Assembly: GCA_900142905.1 (NCBI GenBank)
Contig: FSRV01000001.1
Location: 3,410,001-3,474,000, forward strand
From: Burkholderia sp. GAS332
GTDB taxonomy: Bacteria; Pseudomonadota; Gammaproteobacteria; Burkholderiales; Burkholderiaceae
Length of the DNA: 64,000 nt
Reading direction: 5' to 3'
Below the pieces are notes generated by a model. It was not told the DNA's origin, ran no database searches, and worked only from the letters and a program-made list of their open reading frames with translations. Positions within the stretch are counted from its first letter, which is position 1, and each line of letters opens with the position of its first letter. This document shows positions 1 through 9,452 of the stretch, piece after piece. The position numbers and the translations under genes are program-made.

Positions 1-974
<974 letters not shown>

Positions 975-1297
975 GAGTAGGGAGCGTCTCGCGTCGCGGC
1001 ATTACGCGACGTCATTGAAGGCAAGGGAGGTTGGAGGCAACCCTCCGAAAGGCGTCAGCGGCTACGATAAGCGCCTCGCCCTCCGGCGAAAAGAAGCAGA
1101 TGTCGCTGATGTTTGCGTAGCAGACGAGTTGGGTTGGTAGCGCCCACTCAATCGCTGCTGACCCCACCGCAGTCGTCGCTGGCTCATCGACGGAACCTGT
1201 AGTATTGCGTCAGAATTTTTCGGCAGGCACACCGGGAATCACGCGAGAAAGCTCGCGCTGCGAGTTCGGTCACCGAAAAACACGGCAAAGGCAATCA
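975..1297. promoter_or_regulatory. Divergent intergenic region between cysI-like gene and MocR regulator
   Basis: About 320 bases separate the two divergent starts, so both promoters and the regulator's binding site should lie here. The only coding-like signal is a minus-strand frame from a GTG at 1167 to a stop at 1012 (51 residues, containing IEWALPTQLVCYANISDIC). It has a plausible composition but no ATG and no family I recognise, so it is noted but not called as a gene. The plus-strand frame of the regulator also extends upstream to a TTG at 1205, but that stretch lacks domain sequence. Confidence 0.4.
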
Positions 1298-2716
1298 ATG
1301 AATCGCTACGAGACCATTGCGAAGAATCTGGCAACGCAAATTCGGGAAGGCTTTCTTCCCGCCGGAACCAGGCTTCCGTCGCTTCGCCACCTGATCGCGC
1401 AGTACGGCGTGAGCCAGTCGACGGTATTTCGCGCCTACTCGCTCCTTGAGCAGTGGGGTCTCGTGCGCGCCGAGGAGCGTGCCGGGTATTTCGTCACTGA
1501 GGGCGCCGCGGTGAACGAGATGGTTCGGGCAGAAGGACTTGCAACGGAACCAAGAAAGGTAGACATCAGCGACCTGGTGTTCTCCGTGCTCGAATCAGCC
1601 CGGCATCCAGACATTGTGCCGTTGGGTTCAGCGTTTCCCTCGCCACAGCTCTTTCCCACTGCGCGGCTTCTGAAGTCACTGGTGTCCGGCACGCGGTCGC
1701 TCACCCCATGGAACACGGTGGAAGACTTGCCGCCCGGTAACGACCATCTCCGCCAGCAAATCAGTCTTCGGTACGTTGGAACGGGCATGTCCGTGTCGCC
1801 GAACGATATTCTCGTGACAAACGGCGCCCTCGAAGCGTTGAATCTATGTTTGATGGCCGTCACCCGGCCTGGAGACCTCGTAGCAGTGGAGTCCCCGGGT
1901 TTCTACGCCGCCTTGCAAGCTATTGAGCGGCTCGACCTTCGAGCCGTAGAGATACCTGTCGACCCGGTGTCCGGTCTTGACCTCGAAGCGTTAAAAAGTG
2001 CGCTTGACCAGCATCCCATTCGAGCGTGCTGGTTCATGCCGAACTTTCAGAATCCGACCGGCACCTCCTTGTCGGCCGAGAAGAAGCGCGCTCTGGTCGA
2101 ATTACTGCGTGGACGCGAAGTACCACTCATCGAAGACGACGTCTACCAGGAGCTTCATTTCAGCCGCGACCGTCCGCTGCCGGCCAAAGCGTTCGATACA
2201 CAGGGGCTGGTCATGCACTGCAGTTCATTTTCAAAAACACTCGCGCCCGGCTATCGAATCGGGTGGACCGCGCCTGGACGATTCGCTGACAAAGTCCGAC
2301 GCTTGAAGCTGATGACAACACTTTCCGCGTGCATTCCCGCACAAGCAGGCATTGCCGACTATCTGGAGCATGGAGGATACGACAAACACTTGCGCTCACT
2401 GCGTTCGTCGCTTCAGTCGCAGCTTGAGCAAATGGAGACGGCACTGCATAAGTGGCTGCCGAGTACAGTCAGGTGGGTGCGTCCAACGGGTGGCTATCTG
2501 CTGTGGCTACAGCTCCCGCAGTCTGTCAAAGCAATGGAACTTCACGCGTTGGCGCACGCGCGCGGTATCAGCATCGCTCCGGGGCCGATTTTCTCAGCGA
2601 CGCACGGATTCCAGGACTGTATCCGGCTCAATTTCGGCCATCCTTGGGACCATCGCTTCGAAAACGCGATTCGCGAACTCGCCGAAATCCTCGACGACCC
2701 TTCTATCCACGGCTAG
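1298..2716 (+). CDS. MocR/PdxR-type transcriptional regulator (GntR wHTH + aminotransferase fold)
   Basis: Chimeric regulator with an N-terminal GntR winged helix (about residues 1-75, with FLPAGTRLPSLRHLIAQYGV and STVFRAYSLLEQWGLV) joined to a class I aminotransferase-like domain (about 100-470). The PLP-binding lysine is visible as Lys313 in SSFSKTLAPGYRIGW, and FMPNFQNPTGTSL is the usual PNFQNPTG motif. At 472 residues it has the normal family length. I chose the ATG at 1298 because the wHTH begins there; an in-frame TTG at 1205 would add 31 unconserved residues. MocR proteins usually control an adjacent divergent gene in response to a PLP-related or amino-acid ligand, so the cysI-like gene is the likely target; that is inference. 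Confidence 0.9.
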   Translation: MNRYETIAKNLATQIREGFLPAGTRLPSLRHLIAQYGVSQSTVFRAYSLLEQWGLVRAEERAGYFVTEGAAVNEMVRAEGLATEPRKVDISDLVFSVLESARHPDIVPLGSAFPSPQLFPTARLLKSLVSGTRSLTPWNTVEDLPPGNDHLRQQISLRYVGTGMSVSPNDILVTNGALEALNLCLMAVTRPGDLVAVESPGFYAALQAIERLDLRAVEIPVDPVSGLDLEALKSALDQHPIRACWFMPNFQNPTGTSLSAEKKRALVELLRGREVPLIEDDVYQELHFSRDRPLPAKAFDTQGLVMHCSSFSKTLAPGYRIGWTAPGRFADKVRRLKLMTTLSACIPAQAGIADYLEHGGYDKHLRSLRSSLQSQLEQMETALHKWLPSTVRWVRPTGGYLLWLQLPQSVKAMELHALAHARGISIAPGPIFSATHGFQDCIRLNFGHPWDHRFENAIRELAEILDDPSIHG

Positions 2717-2811
2717 TGTCACCCGTGCAGCGTCAATAGCCGCGGCTGGGCCGAGAGGTGCTCTGCGGCGCATTTGCCTTATCCAGTCTGCGTGCACGAA
2801 CACGCTTGCAG

Positions 2812-3042
2812 TCAGAATCCTTGCGTCGAACTTGTGACGTCGGCAACCCAATGTACGACGCCAAAGATGAGCAGGCCAATCATCAAGGCGAGCGCGACTG
2901 CGACAAACGGCAGCAGCACCATGTTGACATTCGCCAGATCAGCCTCATGAGCAGCGCGTTTGCGCACTCCAAAAAAGCTAGCCAACACCATGCAAACCAT
3001 GCGAAAAAGTTCCACGATTTCTCTCCCAGAAATCCATCTCAT
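2812..3042 (-). CDS. DUF2970-like small inner-membrane protein
   Basis: A 76-residue protein with a short amphipathic N-terminus (REIVELFRMVCMVLASFFGV), the segment GVRKRAAHEADLANVN and one strong transmembrane helix, MVLLPFVAVALALMIGLLIF, near residues 41-60. The FFGVRK...HEAD pattern followed by a single helix is what I know of DUF2970 proteins, which have no established function. The gene converges on the MocR regulator with about 95 bases between them. The start at 3042 is the only ATG upstream of the conserved part. Confidence 0.62.
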   Translation of the reverse strand: MRWISGREIVELFRMVCMVLASFFGVRKRAAHEADLANVNMVLLPFVAVALALMIGLLIFGVVHWVADVTSSTQGF

Positions 3043-3245
3043 GCTTAATAGTCTCGTAGCTCTCCCGGCATTAGAAGAAGCAGTTCTCGCCGATTTGAGG
3101 TAAGCAGGAGCGGGTTGGGACGAGAACCGGCCGTTGATTAATGGCGGCAGCCTCGTTGTAGGGGCGTTATGACCTACTGTCTCAGAATCGCAGATTTGCG
3201 ATTGGAGCAGACTTCGTTATGCGCCCATGCTGGGCGCACAAAAAA

Positions 3246-3271
3246 AAGGCGTCACGTTGCCGTGACGCCTT
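3246..3271 (-). terminator. Rho-independent terminator (minus strand), no obvious parent gene
   Basis: Perfect 11-bp stem AAGGCGTCACG / CGTGACGCCTT with a TTGC loop. Read on the minus strand, the 3' stem arm runs into a T-tract of seven or more, the standard intrinsic terminator layout. No minus-strand gene lies upstream of it for several hundred bases, so it may end a small RNA or be a relic. Confidence 0.75.
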
Positions 3272-3543
3272 AAAAAGTTCTAGCCATTCCGAGGGCCGTG
3301 CTAGAACCTGAGAGACGGTATTCGAAAGTTAGACCGGCACGCCATATTGGACGCCGGATTCGGGATAGACGCTGCGTGGACTGTTACGGGGGACTATTAA
3401 AGACACTCGACCAGACACTCCGCGGGCCACGGTTGGTTCGAAACTTCAAAATGCAGAACCTGAAACCGTCTTTCGAAATGAGGTTCCATTTTTTATGGTT
3501 ATGCTGACTAAGTCAAGCAAAATCTAAAGAGGACTCGTTCGTT

Positions 3544-3560
3544 TCGGAAAAATATTCCGA
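3544..3560. promoter_or_regulatory. Candidate IclR-type operator
   Basis: Perfect inverted repeat TCGGAA-N5-TTCCGA centred about 135 bases before the IclR start. IclR-family regulators bind palindromes of about this size near their own promoters, so autoregulation is a reasonable guess. No binding evidence. Confidence 0.35.
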
Positions 3561-3686
3561 TACAATGAATCTTCAGATGAAAAGTGAATTTCATGCCCCT
3601 TTTTGGGGCTTTCACCCAGCCTTGGCGAAACGGTTGCTGGCAGCCGCACGAACAAAAAATTGAAATATAGTTCCAAAAAAGACGAC

Positions 3687-4523
3687 ATGAACCGACCGAT
3701 GTCCTCCCGAACCGCCACCGCCCCAGCCAAAGAGAAAGACGGCTCGGGCGACGAAGTCACCGCGCTGGCACGCGGTTTGACGGTGCTGCGTGCGATCGCC
3801 GCGGCCGACGCGCCGCTCAGCAACCGCGAGTTGACCGAGCTGACCGGCATTCCGAAACCCACCGTCTCGCGGATCACCGCCACGCTCGTTGGCGCAGGTT
3901 TCCTGTTCCGCTTGCCTGACAGCGAGCGATTCGTACTGACCTCGTCGGTACTGGAGTTGAGCAACGGCTTTCTGCGCAACTTCGACATCCGGTCACGGGC
4001 GCGGCCCTTCCTCATCGAACTCGCCGAACGCACCGCATTGTCCGTGCACCTGGCCGTACGCGACCGCCTCGACATGGTGGTCATCGACGCGATCCGGCCG
4101 CGTTCGGCGGTACTGGTGTCACGCCTCGAAATCGGCTCGCGCATGAACCTCAGCCGCACCGCAGTCGGCCGCGCCTATCTGTCGGCACTCGCCGAACCCG
4201 AGCGGGAAAAGTTGCTGATCGGCTTGCAGGCCGCCGAAGGCGACGACTGGGGCCACATTAGCAGCCGCCTGACCAGCGCACTACGGGAAACCGCGGAGCA
4301 AGGCTTCGCGATCGCCACGGGCGAATGGCACAACGGCCTGAACGCCATCGCCTCAGGGTTCATCGGTCCCTCGGGCGAGCGCTATGCCGTCAATTGCGGC
4401 GGCTCCGCGGACCAGTGCCCACGCGATTGGCTGATATCACGCGCGGCGCCGGCCCTGCTCGAATGCATCAGTAAGATCGTTCTCGAGATCGGCGGCACAC
4501 CGGGGCGCCGTCTCGATAACTGA
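3687..4523 (+). CDS. IclR-family transcriptional regulator
   Basis: About 278 residues. The N-terminal winged helix is clear (ALARGLTVLRAIAAADAPLS, then LTGIPKPTVSRITATLVGAGFL), followed by the IclR effector-binding domain (SALAEPEREKL, ISRAAPALLECI). The frame stays open upstream to a TTG at 3603, but the helix-turn-helix needs no more than the ATG at 3687 (or 3699), so the shorter form is preferred. It stands alone: the DUF2970 gene is far and on the other strand, and the mdt operon starts 378 bases downstream. Its effector and target cannot be read from context; IclR proteins often control aromatic or small-acid catabolism. Confidence 0.85.
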   Translation: MNRPMSSRTATAPAKEKDGSGDEVTALARGLTVLRAIAAADAPLSNRELTELTGIPKPTVSRITATLVGAGFLFRLPDSERFVLTSSVLELSNGFLRNFDIRSRARPFLIELAERTALSVHLAVRDRLDMVVIDAIRPRSAVLVSRLEIGSRMNLSRTAVGRAYLSALAEPEREKLLIGLQAAEGDDWGHISSRLTSALRETAEQGFAIATGEWHNGLNAIASGFIGPSGERYAVNCGGSADQCPRDWLISRAAPALLECISKIVLEIGGTPGRRLDN

Positions 4524-4901
4524 ACACGCGGACGCTCGCCGCTCGGCGTCCACCGCATTTCCGCCCCCCTCCTCACCTCATCCTGTAACTTTCGTAATCA
4601 ACAGAAAAAAACATGGGTGGACTGTTACGGAGCCCCCGACGTAGGATCATGCCTTCCTGTCGCGGGGCGCTCGCCCGGCTTGCCGTTATTCCCCTTCGAT
4701 AACGTCCCGGCCGACTTGCCATGATGGCGCATTGGGTTAACATCTTTGTCCCGCGCATCGGGTAGCATCCGCGCTGAACATTCGCGGCGCGTCCGCTGTC
4801 GAAACCGCCTGTCATGCCGCCTGCGTGCCGGTCCGCCGAACTGTCGAAGCGGCACAATCGCACGAGCGGCTCACATCAAAGCCAGCCACCTGACCGAACC
4901 G
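4524..4901 (+). promoter_or_regulatory. Leader/promoter region of the mdtABC operon
   Basis: Gene-free stretch of 378 bases before mdtA. It contains GTGGACTGTTACGG at 4617-4630, an exact copy of a 14-mer at 3376-3389, so this word flanks the iclR gene on both sides. I see no clear terminator after iclR and no obvious binding site for a two-component or TetR regulator. Confidence 0.35.
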
Positions 4902-6308
4902 ATGGACGAACAACAAGAGTATTCGGAAACCACACGCCCCGCCGCTCCGGCTTCCCAACGCGGTCCGCAGCCGTCCTCCGGCGGGGGGGCTGCTGGCGGT
5001 CCCGGGAACGCACCGGTTCCAGCCAAACGCCATCGCGGCCGCAACATCGCACTGATCGTGGCGGCGCTGGTCATCCTTGGGGTCGTGTTGTGGCGCTGGC
5101 ATCCGTGGGGCGGGCCCAGCAGCGGTGCAAACGCGGCCGGCGCGAGTGGCTCGAGCAGCGGCCGCGCGGGTCGCGGCGGAGCCGGCGCGCTCGCCAACCT
5201 GGCGCAGCCTGTCCACGTGGCGACCGCCACACAGGGTGAGATGCCGGTCGTGCTGACCGCGCTCGGCACGGTCACGCCGCTCGCCAACGTCACCGTGCTG
5301 CCGCAGTTGAGCGGCACGCTGCAGGACGTGTTCTTCAAGGAAGGCCAGATGGTCAAGAAGGGCGATGTGCTTGCCCAGATCGACCCCCGCCCCTATCAGA
5401 TTTCGCTGGAAAACGCACAAGGCACCCTCGCGCGCGACCAGGCGCTGCTGCAAACCGCCCGTCTCGACCTGAAGCGTTACCAGACGCTGCTCGCGCAAGA
5501 CTCGATCGCCAGCCAGCAGGTCGATACGCAAGCCTCGCTCGTCAAGCAATACGAAGGCACGGTCAAGTCCGACCAGGCGAACATCGATACCTATAAGCTC
5601 GACCTCGTCTACGCGCGCATTACCGCGCCGGTGTCGGGGCGCGTCGGGTTGCGCCAGGTCGATCCGGGCAACTACGTGACGCCGAGCCTGGCCAACGGCA
5701 TCGTCGTGATTACGCAGTTGCAGCCGATCAGCGTGATCTTCACGACCTCCGAAGACAACCTGCAGCAAATCCTGCAGCAAACCCAAACCGGCGCGAAGCT
5801 CTCGGTCACCGCATACGACCGCAGCAATACCACGTCGCTCGAAGGCGGCACGCTCGAAACGCTGGATAACCAGATCGACACCACCACCGGCACGGTCAAG
5901 CTGCGCGCGATCTTCCAGAACCCGAAGAACCTGTTGTTCCCGAATCAGTTCGTGAATACGCGCCTGCTGGTCGATACGATCAAGGACGCGGTGATCGTGC
6001 CGACCACGGCGGTGCTGAACGGCTCGATGGGCCAGTTCGTGTACGTCGTGAAGCCGGACAACACGGTAACGGTGCGCCCGGTCAAGGCCGGTCCGGTCGA
6101 TGGCGAACGCACCAGCATCAAATCCGGCCTGCAAGCCGGCGAGCGCGTCGTGATCGACGGTTCGGACCGGCTGAAGGAAGGCGCGAAGATCACGATTCCG
6201 GCCGAGCGGCCGCACGGCGCTTCGGGCGCGCGTGGCGCAAGCGGCGCAACGGGGGCTTCCGGCGCACACGGACATCACGGCAAACACGCGGCGCAAGCCT
6301 CGCAATAA
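4902..6308 (+). CDS. mdtA: RND multidrug efflux periplasmic adaptor MdtA
   Basis: Membrane fusion protein that links the RND pump to an outer-membrane channel. The ATG at 4902 gives 468 residues: a Pro/Gly-rich cytoplasmic tail, a membrane anchor near residues 47-63 (IALIVAALVILGVVLWRW), a low-complexity Ala/Gly/Ser linker, the first lipoyl half (VTVLPQLSGTLQDVFFKEGQ), a hairpin (YQISLENAQGTLARDQALLQ), the second lipoyl half (VYARITAPVSGRVGL), and barrel and membrane-proximal domains. The C-terminus is a repetitive GASGARGASGATGASGAHGHH tail. It sits 18 bases ahead of mdtB and must be co-transcribed. An in-frame upstream start at 4746 adds unconserved sequence and is rejected. Confidence 0.93.
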   Translation: MDEQQEYSETTRPAAPASQRGPQPSSGGGAAGGPGNAPVPAKRHRGRNIALIVAALVILGVVLWRWHPWGGPSSGANAAGASGSSSGRAGRGGAGALANLAQPVHVATATQGEMPVVLTALGTVTPLANVTVLPQLSGTLQDVFFKEGQMVKKGDVLAQIDPRPYQISLENAQGTLARDQALLQTARLDLKRYQTLLAQDSIASQQVDTQASLVKQYEGTVKSDQANIDTYKLDLVYARITAPVSGRVGLRQVDPGNYVTPSLANGIVVITQLQPISVIFTTSEDNLQQILQQTQTGAKLSVTAYDRSNTTSLEGGTLETLDNQIDTTTGTVKLRAIFQNPKNLLFPNQFVNTRLLVDTIKDAVIVPTTAVLNGSMGQFVYVVKPDNTVTVRPVKAGPVDGERTSIKSGLQAGERVVIDGSDRLKEGAKITIPAERPHGASGARGASGATGASGAHGHHGKHAAQASQ

Positions 6309-6326
6309 GGGCACGGCAACTACCGC

Positions 6327-9300
6327 ATGAATCCATCCCGCGCCTTTATTCTGCGCCCCGTCGGCACCGCGCTGCTGATGGCGGCGATCATGCTGGTCGG
6401 TCTCGTCGCGCTGCGCTTTCTGCCGCTCTCCGCGCTGCCCGAGGTCGACTATCCGACGATCCAGGTGCAGACCTTCTATCCGGGCGCGAGCCCGGACGTG
6501 ATGACCTCATCGGTCACCGCGCCACTCGAGCGTCAGTTCGGGCAGATGCCGTCGTTGAATCAGATGTCGTCGCAAAGCTCGGCCGGCTCGTCGATCATCA
6601 CGCTGCAGTTCAGCCTCGATCTGCCGCTCGATATCGCCGAGCAGGAAGTCCAGGCGGCGATCAACGCCGCGGGCAACCTGCTGCCGTCCGACCTGCCCGC
6701 GCCGCCGATCTACGCGAAGGTCAATCCCGCCGATGCGCCGATCATCACGCTCGCGATCACCTCGAAGACGATGCCGCTCACGGACGTGCAGGATCTGGCC
6801 GACACGCGTCTCGCGCAGAAGATTTCGCAGGTGGCGGGCGTGGGTCTCGTCAGCCTGTCAGGCGGTCAACGCCCAGCTGTGCGGATTCAGGCGAACCCGC
6901 GCGCGCTCGCCGCGTACGGTCTGAATCTGGACGACTTGCGCACCACGATTTCGAACCTGAACGTCAACACGCCCAAGGGTAACTTCGACGGGCCGACGCG
7001 CAACTACACGATCAACGCGAACGACCAGTTGACCGACGCCGACGCGTACAAAAGCGCGGTGATCGCCTACAAGAACGGCCGCGCGGTGATGCTGACGGAT
7101 GTCGCCACCATCGTGCAAGGCGCTGAGAACACCAAGCTCGGCGCGTGGGTGAACAACACGCCGGCCATCGTCCTGAACGTGCAGCGGCAGCCGGGCGCGA
7201 ACGTGATCCAGGTGGTGGACAGCATCAAGGCGCTGCTGCCGCAATTGCAACAGTCGCTGCCCGCGGCGCTCGACGTGCAGATCGTCACCGACCGCACCAC
7301 CACGATCCGCGCTTCCGTGCGCGACGTGCAGTTCGAATTGCTGATGTCGGTGGTGCTGGTGGTGCTGGTGATGTACCTGTTCCTCGCCAACGTCTACGCG
7401 ACCATCATTCCGAGTCTGTCGGTGCCGCTGTCGCTGATCGGCACGCTTGCCGTGATGTACCTGTGCGGTTTCTCGCTGGATAACCTGTCGCTGATGGCGT
7501 TGACCATCGCGACCGGCTTCGTGGTCGACGATGCGATCGTGATGATCGAGAACATCGCGCGTTACGTCGAAGAAGGCGAATCGCCACTGGAAGCCGCGCT
7601 GAAGGGCTCGAAACAGATCGGCTTCACGATCATTTCGCTGACGGTTTCGCTGATCGCCGTGCTGATTCCGCTGCTCTTCATGGGCGACGTGGTTGGACGT
7701 CTGTTCCACGAATTCGCGATCACGCTGGCCGTGACGATTGTGATTTCGGCAATCGTCTCCCTCACGCTCGTGCCGATGATGTGCGCGAAGCTCCTGCGCC
7801 ACACGCCGCCGCATGAAAGCCACCGTTTCGAAGCGAAGGCCCACCAGTTCATCGACTGGGTGATCGCCCGCTATGCGGTCGCGCTCACCTGGGTGTTGAA
7901 CCGGCAACGCGCCACGCTGTTCGTCGCGGTGCTGACACTGGTGCTGACCGGCGTGCTGTACGTGTTCATTCCGAAGGGCTTCTTCCCGGTGCAGGACACC
8001 GGCGTGATTCAGGCGATCACACAGGCGCCGCAGTCGGTGTCGTATGCGTCAATGGCCGAGCGTCAGCAGGAACTCGCCGCGCAGATCCTGAAGAATCCGG
8101 ACGTGGAAAGCCTCACCTCGTTCATCGGCGTGGACGGCAGCAACATCACGCTGAACAGTGGCCGCATGCTGATCAACCTGAAGCCGCGCGACGATCGCAG
8201 CAACACCGCGAGCGACGTGATCCGCCAGTTGCAGAAGGACGTCGCGCATATTCCGGGCGCCTCGCTGTACATGCAGCCGGTGCAGGATCTGACGATCGAT
8301 TCCACCGTCAGCCCGACGCAGTACCAGTTCATGCTGACCGACCCGAACATCAGCGAATTCACCACGTGGGTGCCGAAGCTGGTCGACCGGTTGAAGCAGT
8401 CGCCGGAACTGGCGGACGTGGCCACCGACTTGCAGGACAACGGCCAGTCGGTCTACATCGAAATCGACCGTGCTACCGCGTCGCGTTACGGCATCACGCC
8501 GGCGACCGTGGACAGCGCGCTATATGACGCATTCGGCCAGCGCATCATCTCGACCATCTTCACGCAGTCGAACCAGTACCGCGTGATTCTGGAAGCGCAG
8601 CCGTCCATGCAGCACTACACCGAGTCGCTGAACTCGATCTATCTGCCCTCCTCCACGTCGACGGGCGGCCAGGTGCCGCTGTCGTCGATCGCGAAGTTCA
8701 TCGAGCAACCCGCGCCGTTGCTGGTCACGCATTTGAGCCAGTTCCCGGCCACGACCGTCTCGTTCAACCTCGCGCCCGGCTCGTCGCTTGGCGCGGCGGT
8801 GAAAGCGATCAATCAGGCGGAGCAGGATATCGGCTTGCCGGCGTCGTTCCAGACGCGCTTCCAGGGGGCGGCGCTGGCGTTCCAGGCTTCGCTGTCGAAC
8901 GAACTGTTCCTGATTCTGGCGGCGATCGTCACGATGTATATCGTGCTCGGCGTGCTGTACGAGAGCTTCATCCACCCGATCACGATTCTGTCGACGCTGC
9001 CGTCCGCGGGTGTCGGCGCGTTGCTGGCGCTGCTGATCACCGGGCATGATCTCGACATCATCGGCATCATCGGTATCGTGCTGCTGATCGGTATCGTGAA
9101 GAAGAACGCCATCATGATGATCGACTTCGCGCTCTACGCTGAGCGCGAGGAAGGCAAGGCGCCGCGCGAAGCCATCTATCAGGCGTGTCTGCTGCGCTTC
9201 CGGCCGATCCTGATGACCACGCTCGCCGCCCTGCTCGGCGCCCTGCCGCTGATGCTCGGCACAGGCGCCGGTTCGGAATTGCGCCGCCCGCTCGGTATCG

Positions 9301-9449
9301 CGATTGCCGGCGGTTTGATCGTCAGTCAGTTGCTCACGCTGTTCACCACACCGGTGATTTACCTGGCATTCGATTCGCTGGCCCGCCGTGCGCGTGAGCG
9401 CTTCAATCGCGGCAAGCCCACGTCGCCCGCCACCGATGCAGGGAACTGA
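6327..9449 (+). CDS. mdtB: RND multidrug efflux transporter MdtB
   Basis: Inner-membrane proton-driven pump subunit of 1040 residues, the normal MdtB length. It begins [17 protein letters not shown] and has the RND repeats: first helix at residues 10-30, [17 protein letters not shown] in the porter domain, the TM block [27 protein letters not shown] with [14 protein letters not shown] (the two adjacent Asp residues of the proton relay), and the mirrored second half ending in [20 protein letters not shown] and [19 protein letters not shown]. It lies between mdtA and mdtC, which starts 3 bases after its stop. MdtB and MdtC form a heterotrimer in the studied enterobacterial system. Confidence 0.95.
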   Translation: MNPSRAFILRPVGTALLMAAIMLVGLVALRFLPLSALPEVDYPTIQVQTFYPGASPDVMTSSVTAPLERQFGQMPSLNQMSSQSSAGSSIITLQFSLDLPLDIAEQEVQAAINAAGNLLPSDLPAPPIYAKVNPADAPIITLAITSKTMPLTDVQDLADTRLAQKISQVAGVGLVSLSGGQRPAVRIQANPRALAAYGLNLDDLRTTISNLNVNTPKGNFDGPTRNYTINANDQLTDADAYKSAVIAYKNGRAVMLTDVATIVQGAENTKLGAWVNNTPAIVLNVQRQPGANVIQVVDSIKALLPQLQQSLPAALDVQIVTDRTTTIRASVRDVQFELLMSVVLVVLVMYLFLANVYATIIPSLSVPLSLIGTLAVMYLCGFSLDNLSLMALTIATGFVVDDAIVMIENIARYVEEGESPLEAALKGSKQIGFTIISLTVSLIAVLIPLLFMGDVVGRLFHEFAITLAVTIVISAIVSLTLVPMMCAKLLRHTPPHESHRFEAKAHQFIDWVIARYAVALTWVLNRQRATLFVAVLTLVLTGVLYVFIPKGFFPVQDTGVIQAITQAPQSVSYASMAERQQELAAQILKNPDVESLTSFIGVDGSNITLNSGRMLINLKPRDDRSNTASDVIRQLQKDVAHIPGASLYMQPVQDLTIDSTVSPTQYQFMLTDPNISEFTTWVPKLVDRLKQSPELADVATDLQDNGQSVYIEIDRATASRYGITPATVDSALYDAFGQRIISTIFTQSNQYRVILEAQPSMQHYTESLNSIYLPSSTSTGGQVPLSSIAKFIEQPAPLLVTHLSQFPATTVSFNLAPGSSLGAAVKAINQAEQDIGLPASFQTRFQGAALAFQASLSNELFLILAAIVTMYIVLGVLYESFIHPITILSTLPSAGVGALLALLITGHDLDIIGIIGIVLLIGIVKKNAIMMIDFALYAEREEGKAPREAIYQACLLRFRPILMTTLAALLGALPLMLGTGAGSELRRPLGIAIAGGLIVSQLLTLFTTPVIYLAFDSLARRARERFNRGKPTSPATDAGN

Positions 9450-9452
9450 GCG

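Larger units (their letters stand above)
3043..3686. other. Gene-free region with an orphan terminator and a palindromic operator candidate
   Basis: About 640 bases without a convincing gene. It holds a strong hairpin followed by a T-run on the minus strand (3246-3271), a TCGGAA/TTCCGA palindrome (3544-3560) ahead of the IclR gene, and a small GCCCC-TTTTT-GGGGC hairpin (3595-3609). A 69-residue plus-strand frame at 3298-3507 has no recognisable features. Composition is AT-richer than the flanks. Confidence 0.5.
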
